This document shows, one piece after another, positions 7,228-15,227 of a DNA stretch of 21,639 bases (position 1 is its first letter; the number at the start of each line of letters is the position of its first letter). Below the pieces are notes generated by a model. It ran no database searches. It was not told the origin of the DNA and saw only the letters and a list, made by a program, of their open reading frames with translations. The stretch spans positions 46,516-68,154 of the forward strand of contig CAOOMX010000002.1 of the NCBI GenBank assembly GCA_948497845.1, given 5' to 3'. The stretch comes from an uncultured Bacilli bacterium. GTDB taxonomy: Bacteria; Bacillota_I; Bacilli_A; RF39; UBA660. The translations under genes were made by a program, and so were the position numbers.

Positions 7228-8064
7228 ATGGCAATTAAACATTATAATCCAACGACAAATGGACGTCGTGGAATGACTTCATTAACAAATGACGAGTTAA
7301 CAAAGAATGTAACTCCTACTAAGAGTCTACTTAAGAAAAAAAGTAAAACTGGTGGAAGAAATAATCAAGGAAAGATGACAGTTCGTCACATTGGTGGAGG
7401 AGCTAAAAAGAAATATCGTATAATTGATTACAAAAGAAATAAAGTTGGTGTTACAGGACGTGTTGCATCAATTGAATATGATCCAAATAGAAGTGCAAAC
7501 ATTGCATTAATTAACTATAGAGATGGAGAAAAAAGATATATTATCGCTCCAAACGGATTAGAAGTAGGAATGATTATTGAAAGTGGTGCAGAAGCAGATA
7601 TCAAAGTAGGTAATGCATTACCGCTAATGAACATTCCAGTAGGTACAACAGTACATTGCATCGAACTTAAACCTGGAAAAGGAGCAGAACTTTGCCGTAG
7701 TGCTGGAGCGTCAGCTCAAATCCTAGGACGTGAAGGAAAATACGTAATGTTACGTTTAACAAGTGGAGAAACAAGACTAGTACTTGGAACATGTGTTGCT
7801 ACAGTTGGAGTAGTAGGAAATGAAGATTACAAACTTGTTAATTTAGGAAAAGCAGGACGTAAGCGTCATATGGGAATTCGTCCAACCAACCGTGGTTCTG
7901 TAATGAATCCAAACGATCACCCACATGGTGGTGGAGAAGGACGTGCACCAATTGGACGTAAGAGCCCAATGACTCCTTGGGGTAAACCTGCACTTGGAGT
8001 TAAAACTCGTAAATCTAAAAAGGCTTCTGAAAAGCTTATTATTAGTAGAAAGAAGAACAAGTAG
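7228..8064 (+). CDS. rplB: 50S ribosomal protein L2
   Basis: Primary 23S rRNA-binding protein needed for subunit joining and for the peptidyl transferase centre. 278 residues, full length. Seen: the GGRNNQGKMTVRHIGGG block at residues 42-58, and the conserved M-N-P-N-D-H-P-H-G-G-G-E-G-R motif with His231 and His233, the region long linked to peptidyl transferase activity. Ends with a basic tail (ISRKKNK). AAGGAGG ribosome binding site, 15 nt after rplW. Confidence 0.98.
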   Translation: MAIKHYNPTTNGRRGMTSLTNDELTKNVTPTKSLLKKKSKTGGRNNQGKMTVRHIGGGAKKKYRIIDYKRNKVGVTGRVASIEYDPNRSANIALINYRDGEKRYIIAPNGLEVGMIIESGAEADIKVGNALPLMNIPVGTTVHCIELKPGKGAELCRSAGASAQILGREGKYVMLRLTSGETRLVLGTCVATVGVVGNEDYKLVNLGKAGRKRHMGIRPTNRGSVMNPNDHPHGGGEGRAPIGRKSPMTPWGKPALGVKTRKSKKASEKLIISRKKNK

Positions 8065-8074
8065 GAGGATATAA

Positions 8075-8338
8075 ATGGCAAGAAGTTTAAAAAAAGGACC
8101 TTACGTTGAAAAATCCTTAATGAAAAAGGTTCAAAAAATGAATAAAGAAAACAAAAAGACAGTTATAAAAACATGGTCAAGAAGATCAACTATTTTCCCT
8201 GACTTTGTAGGTCATACAATAGCAGTACACAATGGAAAAGATTTTATACCAGTATATATAACTGAAGACATGGTAGGACATAAGTTGGGAGAATTCTCAC
8301 AAACACGTAAATTCACAGGCCATGCTGGTAACAAATAG
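8075..8338 (+). CDS. rpsS: 30S ribosomal protein S19
   Basis: Protein of the small-subunit head that pairs with S13 near the A site. 87 residues. Typical MARSLKKGPYVEKSLMKK start, TWSRRSTIFPDFVGHTIAVH in the middle, and GHKLGEFSQTRKFTGHAG at the end. The ribosome binding site GTAGGAGG overlaps the rplB stop; the gap is 10 nt. Confidence 0.98.
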   Translation: MARSLKKGPYVEKSLMKKVQKMNKENKKTVIKTWSRRSTIFPDFVGHTIAVHNGKDFIPVYITEDMVGHKLGEFSQTRKFTGHAGNK

Positions 8339-8346
8339 GAGGTATT

Positions 8347-8691
8347 ATGGAAGCTTACGCAATACACAAAAATGCTTTAATTAAACCAAGACTTGCTCGC
8401 ATGACTATGGATTTAGTTAGAGGAAAAGATGTTGAAACCGCTCGTGGAATATTAGAAGTCACGAACACAAAAGCAAGTAGATTAATATTAAAGGTACTTA
8501 ATTCTGCGGTAGCAAATGCTGTAAACAATAATGGAGCAAATGAAACAGACTTAGTAATAAGTGAATGTTACATCAATCCAGGCCCTGTTTACAAAAGAAT
8601 TAAATTTGCAAGTCGTGGAAATGTAGACCGCCATGATAAAAGAAGTAGTCACATTACTGTAAAAGTAAGTGATGCGAAAGGAGTAAAATAG
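8347..8691 (+). CDS. rplV: 50S ribosomal protein L22
   Basis: Binds all domains of 23S rRNA and sends a beta hairpin into the exit tunnel at the macrolide constriction. 114 residues. The ARMTMDLVRGKDVETA block and the final hairpin and strand (GPVYKRIKFASRGNVDR, then SSHITVKVSD) support the call. The hairpin tip (FASRGNVDRHDK) departs from the more common RAMGRA type, a modest variation. AGGAGG overlaps the rpsS stop. Confidence 0.96.
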   Translation: MEAYAIHKNALIKPRLARMTMDLVRGKDVETARGILEVTNTKASRLILKVLNSAVANAVNNNGANETDLVISECYINPGPVYKRIKFASRGNVDRHDKRSSHITVKVSDAKGVK

Positions 8692-8692
8692 T

Positions 8693-9370
8693 ATGGGACA
8701 AAAAGTTAATCCAATAGGATATAGACTTGGTGTTAACAAAGATTGGCAATCTCGTTGGTATGCTGAAAAAGAATACTCTCAAAACCTAATTAATGATATA
8801 AGAATTAGAGAATATTTAGAAAAGAATCTTAAAGAAGCAGCAATTGCATCAGTAGTAATTGAACGAAAGAAAAACCGTAACGAAGTAACAATCTATACTG
8901 CTAAACCTGGAGTAATCATTGGTCGTGGTGGAGAAGACATCGAAAAATTAAGAAAGAAAATATCAAAATTAGTTAATGAAGAAATCTTTATTAACATTGT
9001 AGAAGAAAAGAATCCAGATTTAAATGCTCAATTAGTAGCTAACAATATTGCAATGCAAATTGAAGCTCGTGCACCATTTAGATCAGCACAAAAAAGAGCA
9101 ATCAGAAATACAATGAAAGCTGGAGCAAAAGGATGTAAAACATCAGTTTCAGGTCGTTTAGGAGGAGCAGAAATGGCTCGTACTGAAGGATACACTGAAG
9201 GAACAGTACCTCTACATACAATTAGAGCAGATGTTGATTATGCAACTGCAGAAGCAAATACAACATATGGAAAAATTGGAGTAAAGGTTTGGATTTACAA
9301 AGATGAAATACTTCCTGCAAAAAAAACAGTGAAGGGAGCTGATAAAAATGTTGATGCCAAAAAGGACTAA
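8693..9370 (+). CDS. rpsC: 30S ribosomal protein S3
   Basis: Small-subunit head protein at the mRNA entry channel, where it helps unwind mRNA. 225 residues. It starts MGQKVNPIGYRLGV, contains a KH domain with the G-R-G-G loop at residues 77-80, and the conserved C-terminal half (RSAQKRAIRNTMKAGAKGCK, then GRLGGAEMARTEGYTEG). It begins one base after rplV, and its last 23 bases are shared with rplP. Confidence 0.98.
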   Translation: MGQKVNPIGYRLGVNKDWQSRWYAEKEYSQNLINDIRIREYLEKNLKEAAIASVVIERKKNRNEVTIYTAKPGVIIGRGGEDIEKLRKKISKLVNEEIFINIVEEKNPDLNAQLVANNIAMQIEARAPFRSAQKRAIRNTMKAGAKGCKTSVSGRLGGAEMARTEGYTEGTVPLHTIRADVDYATAEANTTYGKIGVKVWIYKDEILPAKKTVKGADKNVDAKKD

Positions 9371-9785
9371 GTATCGTAAAAGTCACAGAGTAAGTTATGA
9401 TGGAAAAGCCAAAGGTAATTTAGAATTACATTTTGGAGAATACGGACTTAAAGCAGTAGAAGGCGGATGGATTTCAGCTCGTCAAATCGAAGCTGCTCGT
9501 ATAGCAATGACACGTTTTATGAAACGTGGAGGAAAAGTATATATTAATATATTCCCACATATGCCAAGAACAAAGAAGCCTCTTGAAACTCGTCAAGGTA
9601 AAGGTAAAGGTTCAGTAGATGAATGGGTAGCAGTAGTAAAAAATGGAAAAATTATGTTTGAAGTAAGTGGAGTAAGCGAAGAAATAGCTCGTGAAGCATT
9701 AAGACTTGCATCACATAAATTATCTATCAAAACAAAATTTGTAAAAAAAGAAATGGTAAAGGATGGTGATTCTCTTGGAAATTAA
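9348..9785 (+). CDS. rplP: 50S ribosomal protein L16
   Basis: Large-subunit protein at the A-site tRNA elbow and near the peptidyl transferase centre. 145 residues. MLMPKRTKYRKSHR, GEYGLKAVEGGWISARQIEAAR and TRFMKRGGKVYINIFPH match the family. The start (ATG 9348, MLMPKR) has AAGGGAG at 9332-9338 and lies inside rpsC, giving a 23-base overlap; an in-frame ATG at 9354 is possible but family members begin with M-L-M-P. Its end overlaps rpmC. Confidence 0.97.
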   Translation: MLMPKRTKYRKSHRVSYDGKAKGNLELHFGEYGLKAVEGGWISARQIEAARIAMTRFMKRGGKVYINIFPHMPRTKKPLETRQGKGKGSVDEWVAVVKNGKIMFEVSGVSEEIAREALRLASHKLSIKTKFVKKEMVKDGDSLGN

Positions 9786-9978
9786 AGAACTAAGAAAATT
9801 ATCAAATGAAGAATTAAATAAGAAAATTGTTGAAACAAAAGACAAATTATTTACAATGAGAATGCAACAAGCAAATGGAACTTTAGAAAAGCCAATACAA
9901 CTTAGAACATTAAGAAGAGATGTTGCGAAAATGAAAACAATTTTAAAAGAAAGAGAAATCGCAGGAGGTAATGAATAA
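9775..9978 (+). CDS. rpmC: 50S ribosomal protein L29
   Basis: Small, mostly two-helix protein near the tunnel exit, next to L23. The TTG at 9775 is chosen as start because the product then begins MEIKELRKLSNEEL, as L29 proteins normally do, and AAAGGATGGTGAT precedes it; the result is 67 residues. An in-frame ATG at 9763 would add MVIL and has its own purine-rich stretch immediately against the codon, which is too close to serve as ribosome binding site. It overlaps rplP by 11 bases, and its TAA shares a base with the ATG of rpsQ. Confidence 0.92.
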   Translation: MEIKELRKLSNEELNKKIVETKDKLFTMRMQQANGTLEKPIQLRTLRRDVAKMKTILKEREIAGGNE

Positions 9979-10235
9979 TGACTGAAATTAAACAAGAATT
10001 AATTGGAAAAGTTGTAAGTAATAAAAACAACAAAACAATTACAGTATTAGTAGAAACTTCTAAAAAACATCCTTTATACAAAAAACAAGTTAAATACAGT
10101 AAAAAATATGCAGCACATGATGAAGAAAATAAAGCGAAAGTTGGAGATACAGTAAAAATTAGAATGACAAAACCATTATCTAAAACAAAAAGATATGAAT
10201 TAGTTGAAGTTTTAATTGAAGCTGTAATCCTTTAG
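9978..10235 (+). CDS. rpsQ: 30S ribosomal protein S17
   Basis: OB-fold protein that binds 16S rRNA in the small-subunit body early in assembly. 85 residues. GKVVSNKNNKTITVLVE and KHPLYKKQVKYSKKYAAHDE are diagnostic, followed by GDTVKIRMTKPLSKTKRYELVE. The GCAGGAGG ribosome binding site is inside rpmC, with which it overlaps by one base. Confidence 0.97.
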   Translation: MTEIKQELIGKVVSNKNNKTITVLVETSKKHPLYKKQVKYSKKYAAHDEENKAKVGDTVKIRMTKPLSKTKRYELVEVLIEAVIL

Positions 10236-10246
10236 GAGGTACTTTT

Positions 10247-10615
10247 ATGGTTAGTCAAGAATCAAGACTTAAAGTTGCTGATAATTCCGGAGCTCGTGAA
10301 CTTTTAGTAATAAGAGTTCTAGGAGGATCTAAAGTTAGAAGCGGAAATATTGGTGATGTAGTTGTTGGAACAGTAAAAAAAGCAATTCCTAACAGTCCTG
10401 TTAAAAAAGGAAAAGTAGTAAAAGCTGTTATCGTTCGTTCTGTTGAAGGAGTTCGTCGTCCAGATGGATCTTATATCAAATTCGATGATAACGCATGTGT
10501 ACTAATAAAAGATGATAAATCACCAATTGGAACTAGAGTATTAGGACCAGTTGCTAGAGAGTTAAGAGAAAAAGAATATTCAAAGATTATATCTCTTGCT
10601 CCAGAAGTATTATAG
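10247..10615 (+). CDS. rplN: 50S ribosomal protein L14
   Basis: Subunit-interface protein, also the docking site of the silencing factor RsfS. 122 residues, the exact family length. SRLKVADNSGARELLVIRVL at the start and RVLGPVARELREKEYSKIIS near the end are typical. It has TTAGGAGGT before the ATG, overlapping the rpsQ stop region. Confidence 0.98.
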   Translation: MVSQESRLKVADNSGARELLVIRVLGGSKVRSGNIGDVVVGTVKKAIPNSPVKKGKVVKAVIVRSVEGVRRPDGSYIKFDDNACVLIKDDKSPIGTRVLGPVARELREKEYSKIISLAPEVL

Positions 10616-10624
10616 GAGGTACTT

Positions 10625-10942
10625 ATGAAAGTTAAAGTTGGAGATAATGTTCGTATTCTAGCTGGAAAAGATAAAGGCAAAGAAGGAAAAGTAATTAGAA
10701 CATTAAAAGCAAAAGACAAAGTAGTAATTGAAGGTTTAAATATGGTTAAAAGACATTCTAAACCTAGAAATACAAATGAATCAGGTGGAATATTTGATAT
10801 TGAAGCTCCTATTCATGTATCAAATGTAAAAGTTGTCACAGATGAAGCTAAGCTTAAGAAAAATACCACTAAAGCAAAAGAAAAAGTAGAAGAAAAAGAT
10901 GCAAAAGTTGCAAAGAAGACTTCTAAGAAAGCGAGTAAGTAG
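10625..10942 (+). CDS. rplX: 50S ribosomal protein L24
   Basis: Assembly initiator of the large subunit, near the tunnel exit. The KOW motif is clear at residues 5-30 (GDNVRILAGKDKGKEGKVIR), followed by MVKRHSKPRNTNESGGIFDI and EAPIHVSNV. 105 residues; the last 25 are an alternating Lys, Ala and Glu tail (KAKEKVEEKDAKVAKKTSKK), typical of a flexible basic extension. AGGAGGT ribosome binding site. Confidence 0.97.
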   Translation: MKVKVGDNVRILAGKDKGKEGKVIRTLKAKDKVVIEGLNMVKRHSKPRNTNESGGIFDIEAPIHVSNVKVVTDEAKLKKNTTKAKEKVEEKDAKVAKKTSKKASK

Positions 10943-10944
10943 TT

Positions 10945-11484
10945 ATGAGTAATTTTAAAACATTATATAATGAAACAATAGTACCTAGTCTTACTAAAGA
11001 ATTTAACTATACAACACCAATGGCAGTGCCAAGATTAGAAAAAATAGTTATAAATATGGGTGTAGGAGAAGGTAGTAAAGACGAAAAATTTATTACTGCA
11101 GCTGTAAAAGACTTAGAACAAATAGCAGGTCAAAAACCAGTTGTAACAAAGGCTCGCAAATCAATTGCAGGGTTTAAAATTCGTGAAGGTCAACCTGTTG
11201 GGGTAAAAGTAACATTAAGAGGAGAAAATATGTATTATTTCTTCGAAAAATTAGTTAAAATTGCCCTTCCAAGAGTTAGAGATTTCCGTGGTGTATCATC
11301 ACACGCATTTGATGGAAAAGGAAACTATACAGTTGGAATTAAAGAACAACTTATTTTCCCAGAAATCGAATATGATGATGTCGTAAAAGTTCGTGGAATG
11401 GATATCGTATTCGTTACCACAGCAAAGAGCAATGAAGAAGCTAAAAGTTTATTAAAAGGCTTTGGAATGCCTTTCAAGAATTAA
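10945..11484 (+). CDS. rplE: 50S ribosomal protein L5
   Basis: Binds 5S rRNA and forms the central protuberance and a bridge to S13. 179 residues, normal length. Seen: MAVPRLEKIVINMGVGEG, the AGQKPVVTKARKSIAGFKIR block, and LPRVRDFRGVSSHAFDGKGN. The ribosome binding site is weak, and only 2 nt separate it from the rplX stop, so translation is probably coupled to rplX. Confidence 0.98.
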   Translation: MSNFKTLYNETIVPSLTKEFNYTTPMAVPRLEKIVINMGVGEGSKDEKFITAAVKDLEQIAGQKPVVTKARKSIAGFKIREGQPVGVKVTLRGENMYYFFEKLVKIALPRVRDFRGVSSHAFDGKGNYTVGIKEQLIFPEIEYDDVVKVRGMDIVFVTTAKSNEEAKSLLKGFGMPFKN

Positions 11485-11494
11485 GGAGGACGTT

Positions 11495-11680
11495 ATGGCA
11501 AGAAAAAGTATGATTGTAAAAAATAAAAGAACACCTAAATTTTCTACTCGCGCTTACACTCGTTGTAATCGTTGCGGAAGACCTCATGGAGTATTAAGAA
11601 AATATGGAATTTGCAGAATTTGTTTTAGAGAACTAGCAAATGAAGGTAAATTACCTGGTGTAAAGAAATCTAGTTGGTAA
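11495..11680 (+). CDS. rpsZ: 30S ribosomal protein S14, zinc-binding type (type Z)
   Basis: Small-subunit head protein. The ATG at 11495 is chosen over the upstream one at 11462 because TAAGGAGG directly precedes it and the product begins MARKSMIVK as in the family; it is then 61 residues, the short zinc form. The zinc ligands are C24, C27, C40 and C43 (CNRCG and CRICF). No zinc-free S14 is seen in this window. Confidence 0.97.
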   Translation: MARKSMIVKNKRTPKFSTRAYTRCNRCGRPHGVLRKYGICRICFRELANEGKLPGVKKSSW

Positions 11681-11691
11681 GGAGGGAAATT

Positions 11692-12090
11692 ATGTTTGTA
11701 CAAGATAAAATAGCAGATATGCTTACAAGAATACGTAATGCAAATGGGATGAGATATGAAACCGTTGAAGTCATTGGTACGAAGATGACTCTAGGAATAG
11801 CTCAAATTTTAAAAAATGAAGGTTTTATAGCTGATTATACATATGAAAAAAATACAACTGGAGATAAGCTAACATTAAACTTAAAATATGGAGCTAAGAA
11901 AGAAAGAGTTATTACAGGTCTTAAAAGAATCAGTAAATCTGGTTTAAGAGTTTATGCAAAAGCAAACGAAATTCCTCGTGTACTTAATGGACTAGGTATC
12001 GCAATTATTTCTACATCTGAAGGTTTAATGACTGATAAAGAAGCAAGAAATAAAGGATTAGGAGGTGAAGTCCTTGCCTATATTTGGTAA
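11692..12090 (+). CDS. rpsH: 30S ribosomal protein S8
   Basis: Binds the centre of 16S rRNA and, in E. coli, represses the spc operon. The ATG at 11692, with AAGGAGGG before it, gives MFVQDKIADMLTRIRNAN and 132 residues, the usual length; the in-frame ATG at 11674 lies inside rpsZ and lacks a ribosome binding site. The C-terminal STSEGLMTDKEARNKGLGGE block is diagnostic. Confidence 0.97.
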   Translation: MFVQDKIADMLTRIRNANGMRYETVEVIGTKMTLGIAQILKNEGFIADYTYEKNTTGDKLTLNLKYGAKKERVITGLKRISKSGLRVYAKANEIPRVLNGLGIAIISTSEGLMTDKEARNKGLGGEVLAYIW

Positions 12091-12098
12091 GGTAATTT

Positions 12099-12635
12099 AT
12101 GAGTAGAATTGGCGAAAGAAAATTATCACTTCCAAATAATGTAACTGCAACAGTAGAAAATAATACTTTTACTGTAAAGGGACCTAAAGGGGAACTAAGT
12201 TACAAATTTAGTGATTTAATCGAAGTATTAATTGAAGAAAACACTGTTTTAACAAAACAAAAAAAGGCTAGTGCTAAAGCTAATGTAATGCAAGGAACAA
12301 CAAATTCATTAATCAACAATATGATTACAGGTGTTTCAGAAGGATTTAGTAAAAGCTTAGAAGCTGTCGGAGTAGGATATCGTTTTAATGTAGCTGGAAA
12401 CAAGATTACTATCAGTGCTGGATATTCTCATCCAGTAATTATGGAAGCCCCAGCAGGATTAACAGTTACAAGCGAATCAAATACAGAAATTACGATTCAT
12501 GGAATCGATAAACAAAAAGTGACTGAATTTGCGGCAAATGTACGTAAAGTAAGAGAACCAGAACCATATAAAGGTAAAGGAATTCGTTACAAAGGCGAAT
12601 ATGTACGTCGTAAAGAAGGAAAGAAAGCGGCATAG
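12099..12635 (+). CDS. rplF: 50S ribosomal protein L6
   Basis: Two-domain protein near the sarcin-ricin loop and factor-binding site. 178 residues. MSRIGERKLSLPNNVT and KGPKGELS at the start; the C-terminal signature EPEPYKGKGIRYKGEYVRRK is complete. The spacing to rpsH is 8 nt; the ribosome binding site is weaker (TAAGGT) than at neighbouring genes. Confidence 0.98.
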   Translation: MSRIGERKLSLPNNVTATVENNTFTVKGPKGELSYKFSDLIEVLIEENTVLTKQKKASAKANVMQGTTNSLINNMITGVSEGFSKSLEAVGVGYRFNVAGNKITISAGYSHPVIMEAPAGLTVTSESNTEITIHGIDKQKVTEFAANVRKVREPEPYKGKGIRYKGEYVRRKEGKKAA

Positions 12636-12649
12636 GAAGGAGTTAAGTT

Positions 12650-13006
12650 ATGATTAAAAAAGAAGCTACAAATAAAGCTCGTGTAAGAAGACACGTAAGA
12701 GTACGTAAAAATGTAAGTGGAACAAAAGAATGTCCAAGACTAAACGTATTTAGATCAAACAATGGTATATATGCACAAATCATTGATGATGTAACTAGTA
12801 CTACCTTAGCTAGCTCATCTACACTAGAATTAAAAATTAAAGCTGGAGGTAATATTGAAGCTGCTAAAGCAGTAGGAAAAGATATTGCTGAAAAGTGTAA
12901 AAAGTTAAAAATTAAAACTGTGGTATTTGACCGTGGAGGTTACCAATATCATGGTAGAGTTTCAGCACTTGCTGATGCAGCAAGAGAAGCTGGACTAGAA
13001 TTTTAG
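12650..13006 (+). CDS. rplR: 50S ribosomal protein L18
   Basis: 5S rRNA-binding protein of the central protuberance. 118 residues. RVRRHVRVRKNVSGTKECPR followed by LNVFRSNNGIYAQIIDD, and at the end FDRGGYQYHGRVSALADAAR, match the family. AGGAAGGAG ribosome binding site overlaps the end of rplF. Confidence 0.98.
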   Translation: MIKKEATNKARVRRHVRVRKNVSGTKECPRLNVFRSNNGIYAQIIDDVTSTTLASSSTLELKIKAGGNIEAAKAVGKDIAEKCKKLKIKTVVFDRGGYQYHGRVSALADAAREAGLEF

Positions 13007-13014
13007 GAGGAAGC

Positions 13015-13518
13015 ATGAGAAAAGAAAAAGTGGAACAAAAGAAAAATTTATTAGAAGAAAAAGTAATTTCCATCTCAAGAGTAACAAAAGTTACACAAGG
13101 TGGTAGACATTTCCGTTTCTCTGCTACTGTAGCTGTTGGAAATAGAAAAGGATTAGTTGGAATCGGAAGCGGAAAAGCAAACGAAGTTCCAGAAGCTATC
13201 AAAAAAGCTATTCAAGCAGCTAATAAGAATGTAACAAAAGTAGCATTAAGTGAAGGAAGAACAATTCCTCATGAAGCTACAGCTAAAGTTGGACGTGCAG
13301 TTGTTTTAATTAAACCTGCTAAAGAAGGACGTGGAATCATCGCTGGTGGAGCAGCACGTGCTGTATTAGAACTAGCTGGTGTAAAAGATATCGTAGCTAA
13401 ATCACTTGGATCAAACACACAAGTAAATGTAGCTAAAGCAACTTTAGAAGCGTTAAAAATGCAAAGAACTCCTGAACATATCGCGTCTCTTCGCGGAAAG
13501 AAAGTTGAGGAATTGTAA
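13015..13518 (+). CDS. rpsE: 30S ribosomal protein S5
   Basis: Small-subunit protein involved in decoding accuracy and mRNA entry. 167 residues. The double-stranded RNA-binding-like N-terminal domain is seen (EKVISISRVTKVTQGGRHFR with FSATVAVGNRKGLVG), and the C-terminal domain holds GRGIIAGGAARAVLELAGVK. TTAGGAGGA precedes the ATG. The usual next gene rpmD is missing; rplO starts one base after the stop. Confidence 0.98.
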   Translation: MRKEKVEQKKNLLEEKVISISRVTKVTQGGRHFRFSATVAVGNRKGLVGIGSGKANEVPEAIKKAIQAANKNVTKVALSEGRTIPHEATAKVGRAVVLIKPAKEGRGIIAGGAARAVLELAGVKDIVAKSLGSNTQVNVAKATLEALKMQRTPEHIASLRGKKVEEL

Positions 13519-13519
13519 T

Positions 13520-13963
13520 ATGAAATTAGAAAATTTACCAAGAAGCAAAGAAACAAAAGCATCAAAAAGAGTTGGACGTGGACCAGGAAGTGGTATGGGT
13601 AAGACTGCTACTCGTGGAGAAAACGGACAAAAATCTCGTAGTGGTGCATCAATTCCAGCATGGTTTCAAGGGGGACAAACTCCATTATCAAAAAGATTAC
13701 CAAATAGAGGATTTAACAATAAGCAATTTGAAACAAAATATGCAACAATTAATCTATCAGATTTAGAAAAATTCTTTAATGATGGTGATGTAGTAACTCC
13801 TGAAGTATTAAAAGAAAAGAAAATAATTAAAAAACAATTATCTGGAATTAAAGTGTTAGCAAGTGGAGAAATTACCAAAAAGCTTACTGTTAAAGCACAT
13901 AGATTCTCTGCACGTGCTGTTACTAAAATAGAAAACGCAGGCGGCAAAGCAGAGGTGATATAG
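13520..13963 (+). CDS. rplO: 50S ribosomal protein L15
   Basis: Large-subunit assembly protein with a long basic N-terminal tail. The ATG at 13520 is chosen (MKLENLPRSKETKASKRVGR) because this is the family's start and GAGG lies 9 nt upstream; the in-frame ATG at 13505 is inside rpsE. 147 residues. GPGSGMGKTATRGENGQKSR and FQGGQTPLSKRLPNRGF are diagnostic. It follows rpsE directly, without rpmD, and ends directly against secY. Confidence 0.97.
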   Translation: MKLENLPRSKETKASKRVGRGPGSGMGKTATRGENGQKSRSGASIPAWFQGGQTPLSKRLPNRGFNNKQFETKYATINLSDLEKFFNDGDVVTPEVLKEKKIIKKQLSGIKVLASGEITKKLTVKAHRFSARAVTKIENAGGKAEVI

Positions 13964-15226
13964 ATGTTTCGTGGGTTTTCTGGGCTGTTTAGCAAAGAAA
14001 ATAAGGACCTAAGAAAACGTATCTATATAACCCTATTTTGTTTAGGCATATTCTGTTTAGGAACAACAATAACAATACCATGGGCTTCTGTAGTATATGA
14101 AGAATTAGGATTCTTAGAAATCTTCAATTTAATGAGTGGTGGAGGTTTAAAGAGCTTTTCAATCTTTGCTCTTGGAGTATCACCATACATTACAGCATCC
14201 ATTATTACACAATTATTACAAATGGACATTATTCCATACTTTAAAGAGTTAAAGGATCAAGGCTATGTAGGAAGACAAAAGATTAACAAAATAACACGTT
14301 ATTTAGGAATCATTTTAGCTTTTGCACAAGCCTATGTACTATGTATCTTCTATATGAAAGGTGCAGGAGTATATACAATGCTAAAAACAAGTCTTGTTAT
14401 GACTGCAGGTACAGCATTTTGTTTGTGGATGGGAGATCAAATCACAAACAAAGGAATTGGAAATGGTCAATCAATGCTAATATTAGCGGGGATTATTCAA
14501 AGTATGCCAGGAGTATTTACAGGAGCATACAATGGATTCATTAACGGAAGTTATGGAATGGGACTTGGAATAACATTCTTTAGTCTATTTGTCATAACAT
14601 ATATATTAATAATTGTAGGAATCATATGGATTCAATTAGCAGAAAGAAGAATACCAATTCAATATGCGAACCGTACAAATTCGGCATATGGAGCACAAGC
14701 ATCTTTCTTACCGATAAAGATCAATTCAGCCGGAGTAATTCCAGTAATATTTGCATCAATTTTGACATCTATTCCAGCTACAATTGTTCAATTAACAGGA
14801 AAAGAAGCAGCTATAAATTTTGTAAATAAATACATAGTATATACAACTCCAACAGGCTTTTTACTATATGTAGTATTAATTGTTTTCTTTGGATATTTTT
14901 ATACATTTATGGTAATGAATCCTGATGAGATGAGTAAAAACTTAAATGAACGAGGAGGATATATTCCAGGAACTAGACCAGGAGAAGACACATCTGCTTA
15001 TATAAGTAATTCTTTAGGAAAACTTACAATAGTAGGAAGTGTATTCTTAGTTATTCTAGCTGGATTACCAATTCTTTTCTCAAGTATCTTTAAGTTACCA
15101 GCAACTGTTTCTATCGGAGGAACAGGAATACTTATTGTTGTAGGAGTAGCAATAGAAACCTACAAACAAATGGAAAGTAGTTTAGTAAGTCGTAGCTATA
15201 AAGCACGAAGAAAGAGATTAGGATAG
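13964..15226 (+). CDS. secY: preprotein translocase subunit SecY
   Basis: Channel-forming subunit of the Sec translocon in the cytoplasmic membrane. 420 residues with about ten hydrophobic spans. Seen: the plug region after the first span (FNLMSGGGLKSFSIFALGVS), PYITASIITQLLQMDIIP, the cytosolic loop RRIPIQYANRTNSAYGAQ, and NPDEMSKNLNERGGYIPGTR in a later loop. It ends in a basic tail (RSYKARRKRLG). The ATG follows the rplO stop without a gap; AGAGGTGATA within rplO can serve as ribosome binding site. Confidence 0.98.
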   Translation: MFRGFSGLFSKENKDLRKRIYITLFCLGIFCLGTTITIPWASVVYEELGFLEIFNLMSGGGLKSFSIFALGVSPYITASIITQLLQMDIIPYFKELKDQGYVGRQKINKITRYLGIILAFAQAYVLCIFYMKGAGVYTMLKTSLVMTAGTAFCLWMGDQITNKGIGNGQSMLILAGIIQSMPGVFTGAYNGFINGSYGMGLGITFFSLFVITYILIIVGIIWIQLAERRIPIQYANRTNSAYGAQASFLPIKINSAGVIPVIFASILTSIPATIVQLTGKEAAINFVNKYIVYTTPTGFLLYVVLIVFFGYFYTFMVMNPDEMSKNLNERGGYIPGTRPGEDTSAYISNSLGKLTIVGSVFLVILAGLPILFSSIFKLPATVSIGGTGILIVVGVAIETYKQMESSLVSRSYKARRKRLG

Positions 15227-15227
15227 T

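Noticed and set aside
13505..13519. Upstream ATG as start of rplO
   Set aside because: It lies inside rpsE and adds MRNCN before the conserved MKLENLP start; the frame upstream is explained by rpsE.
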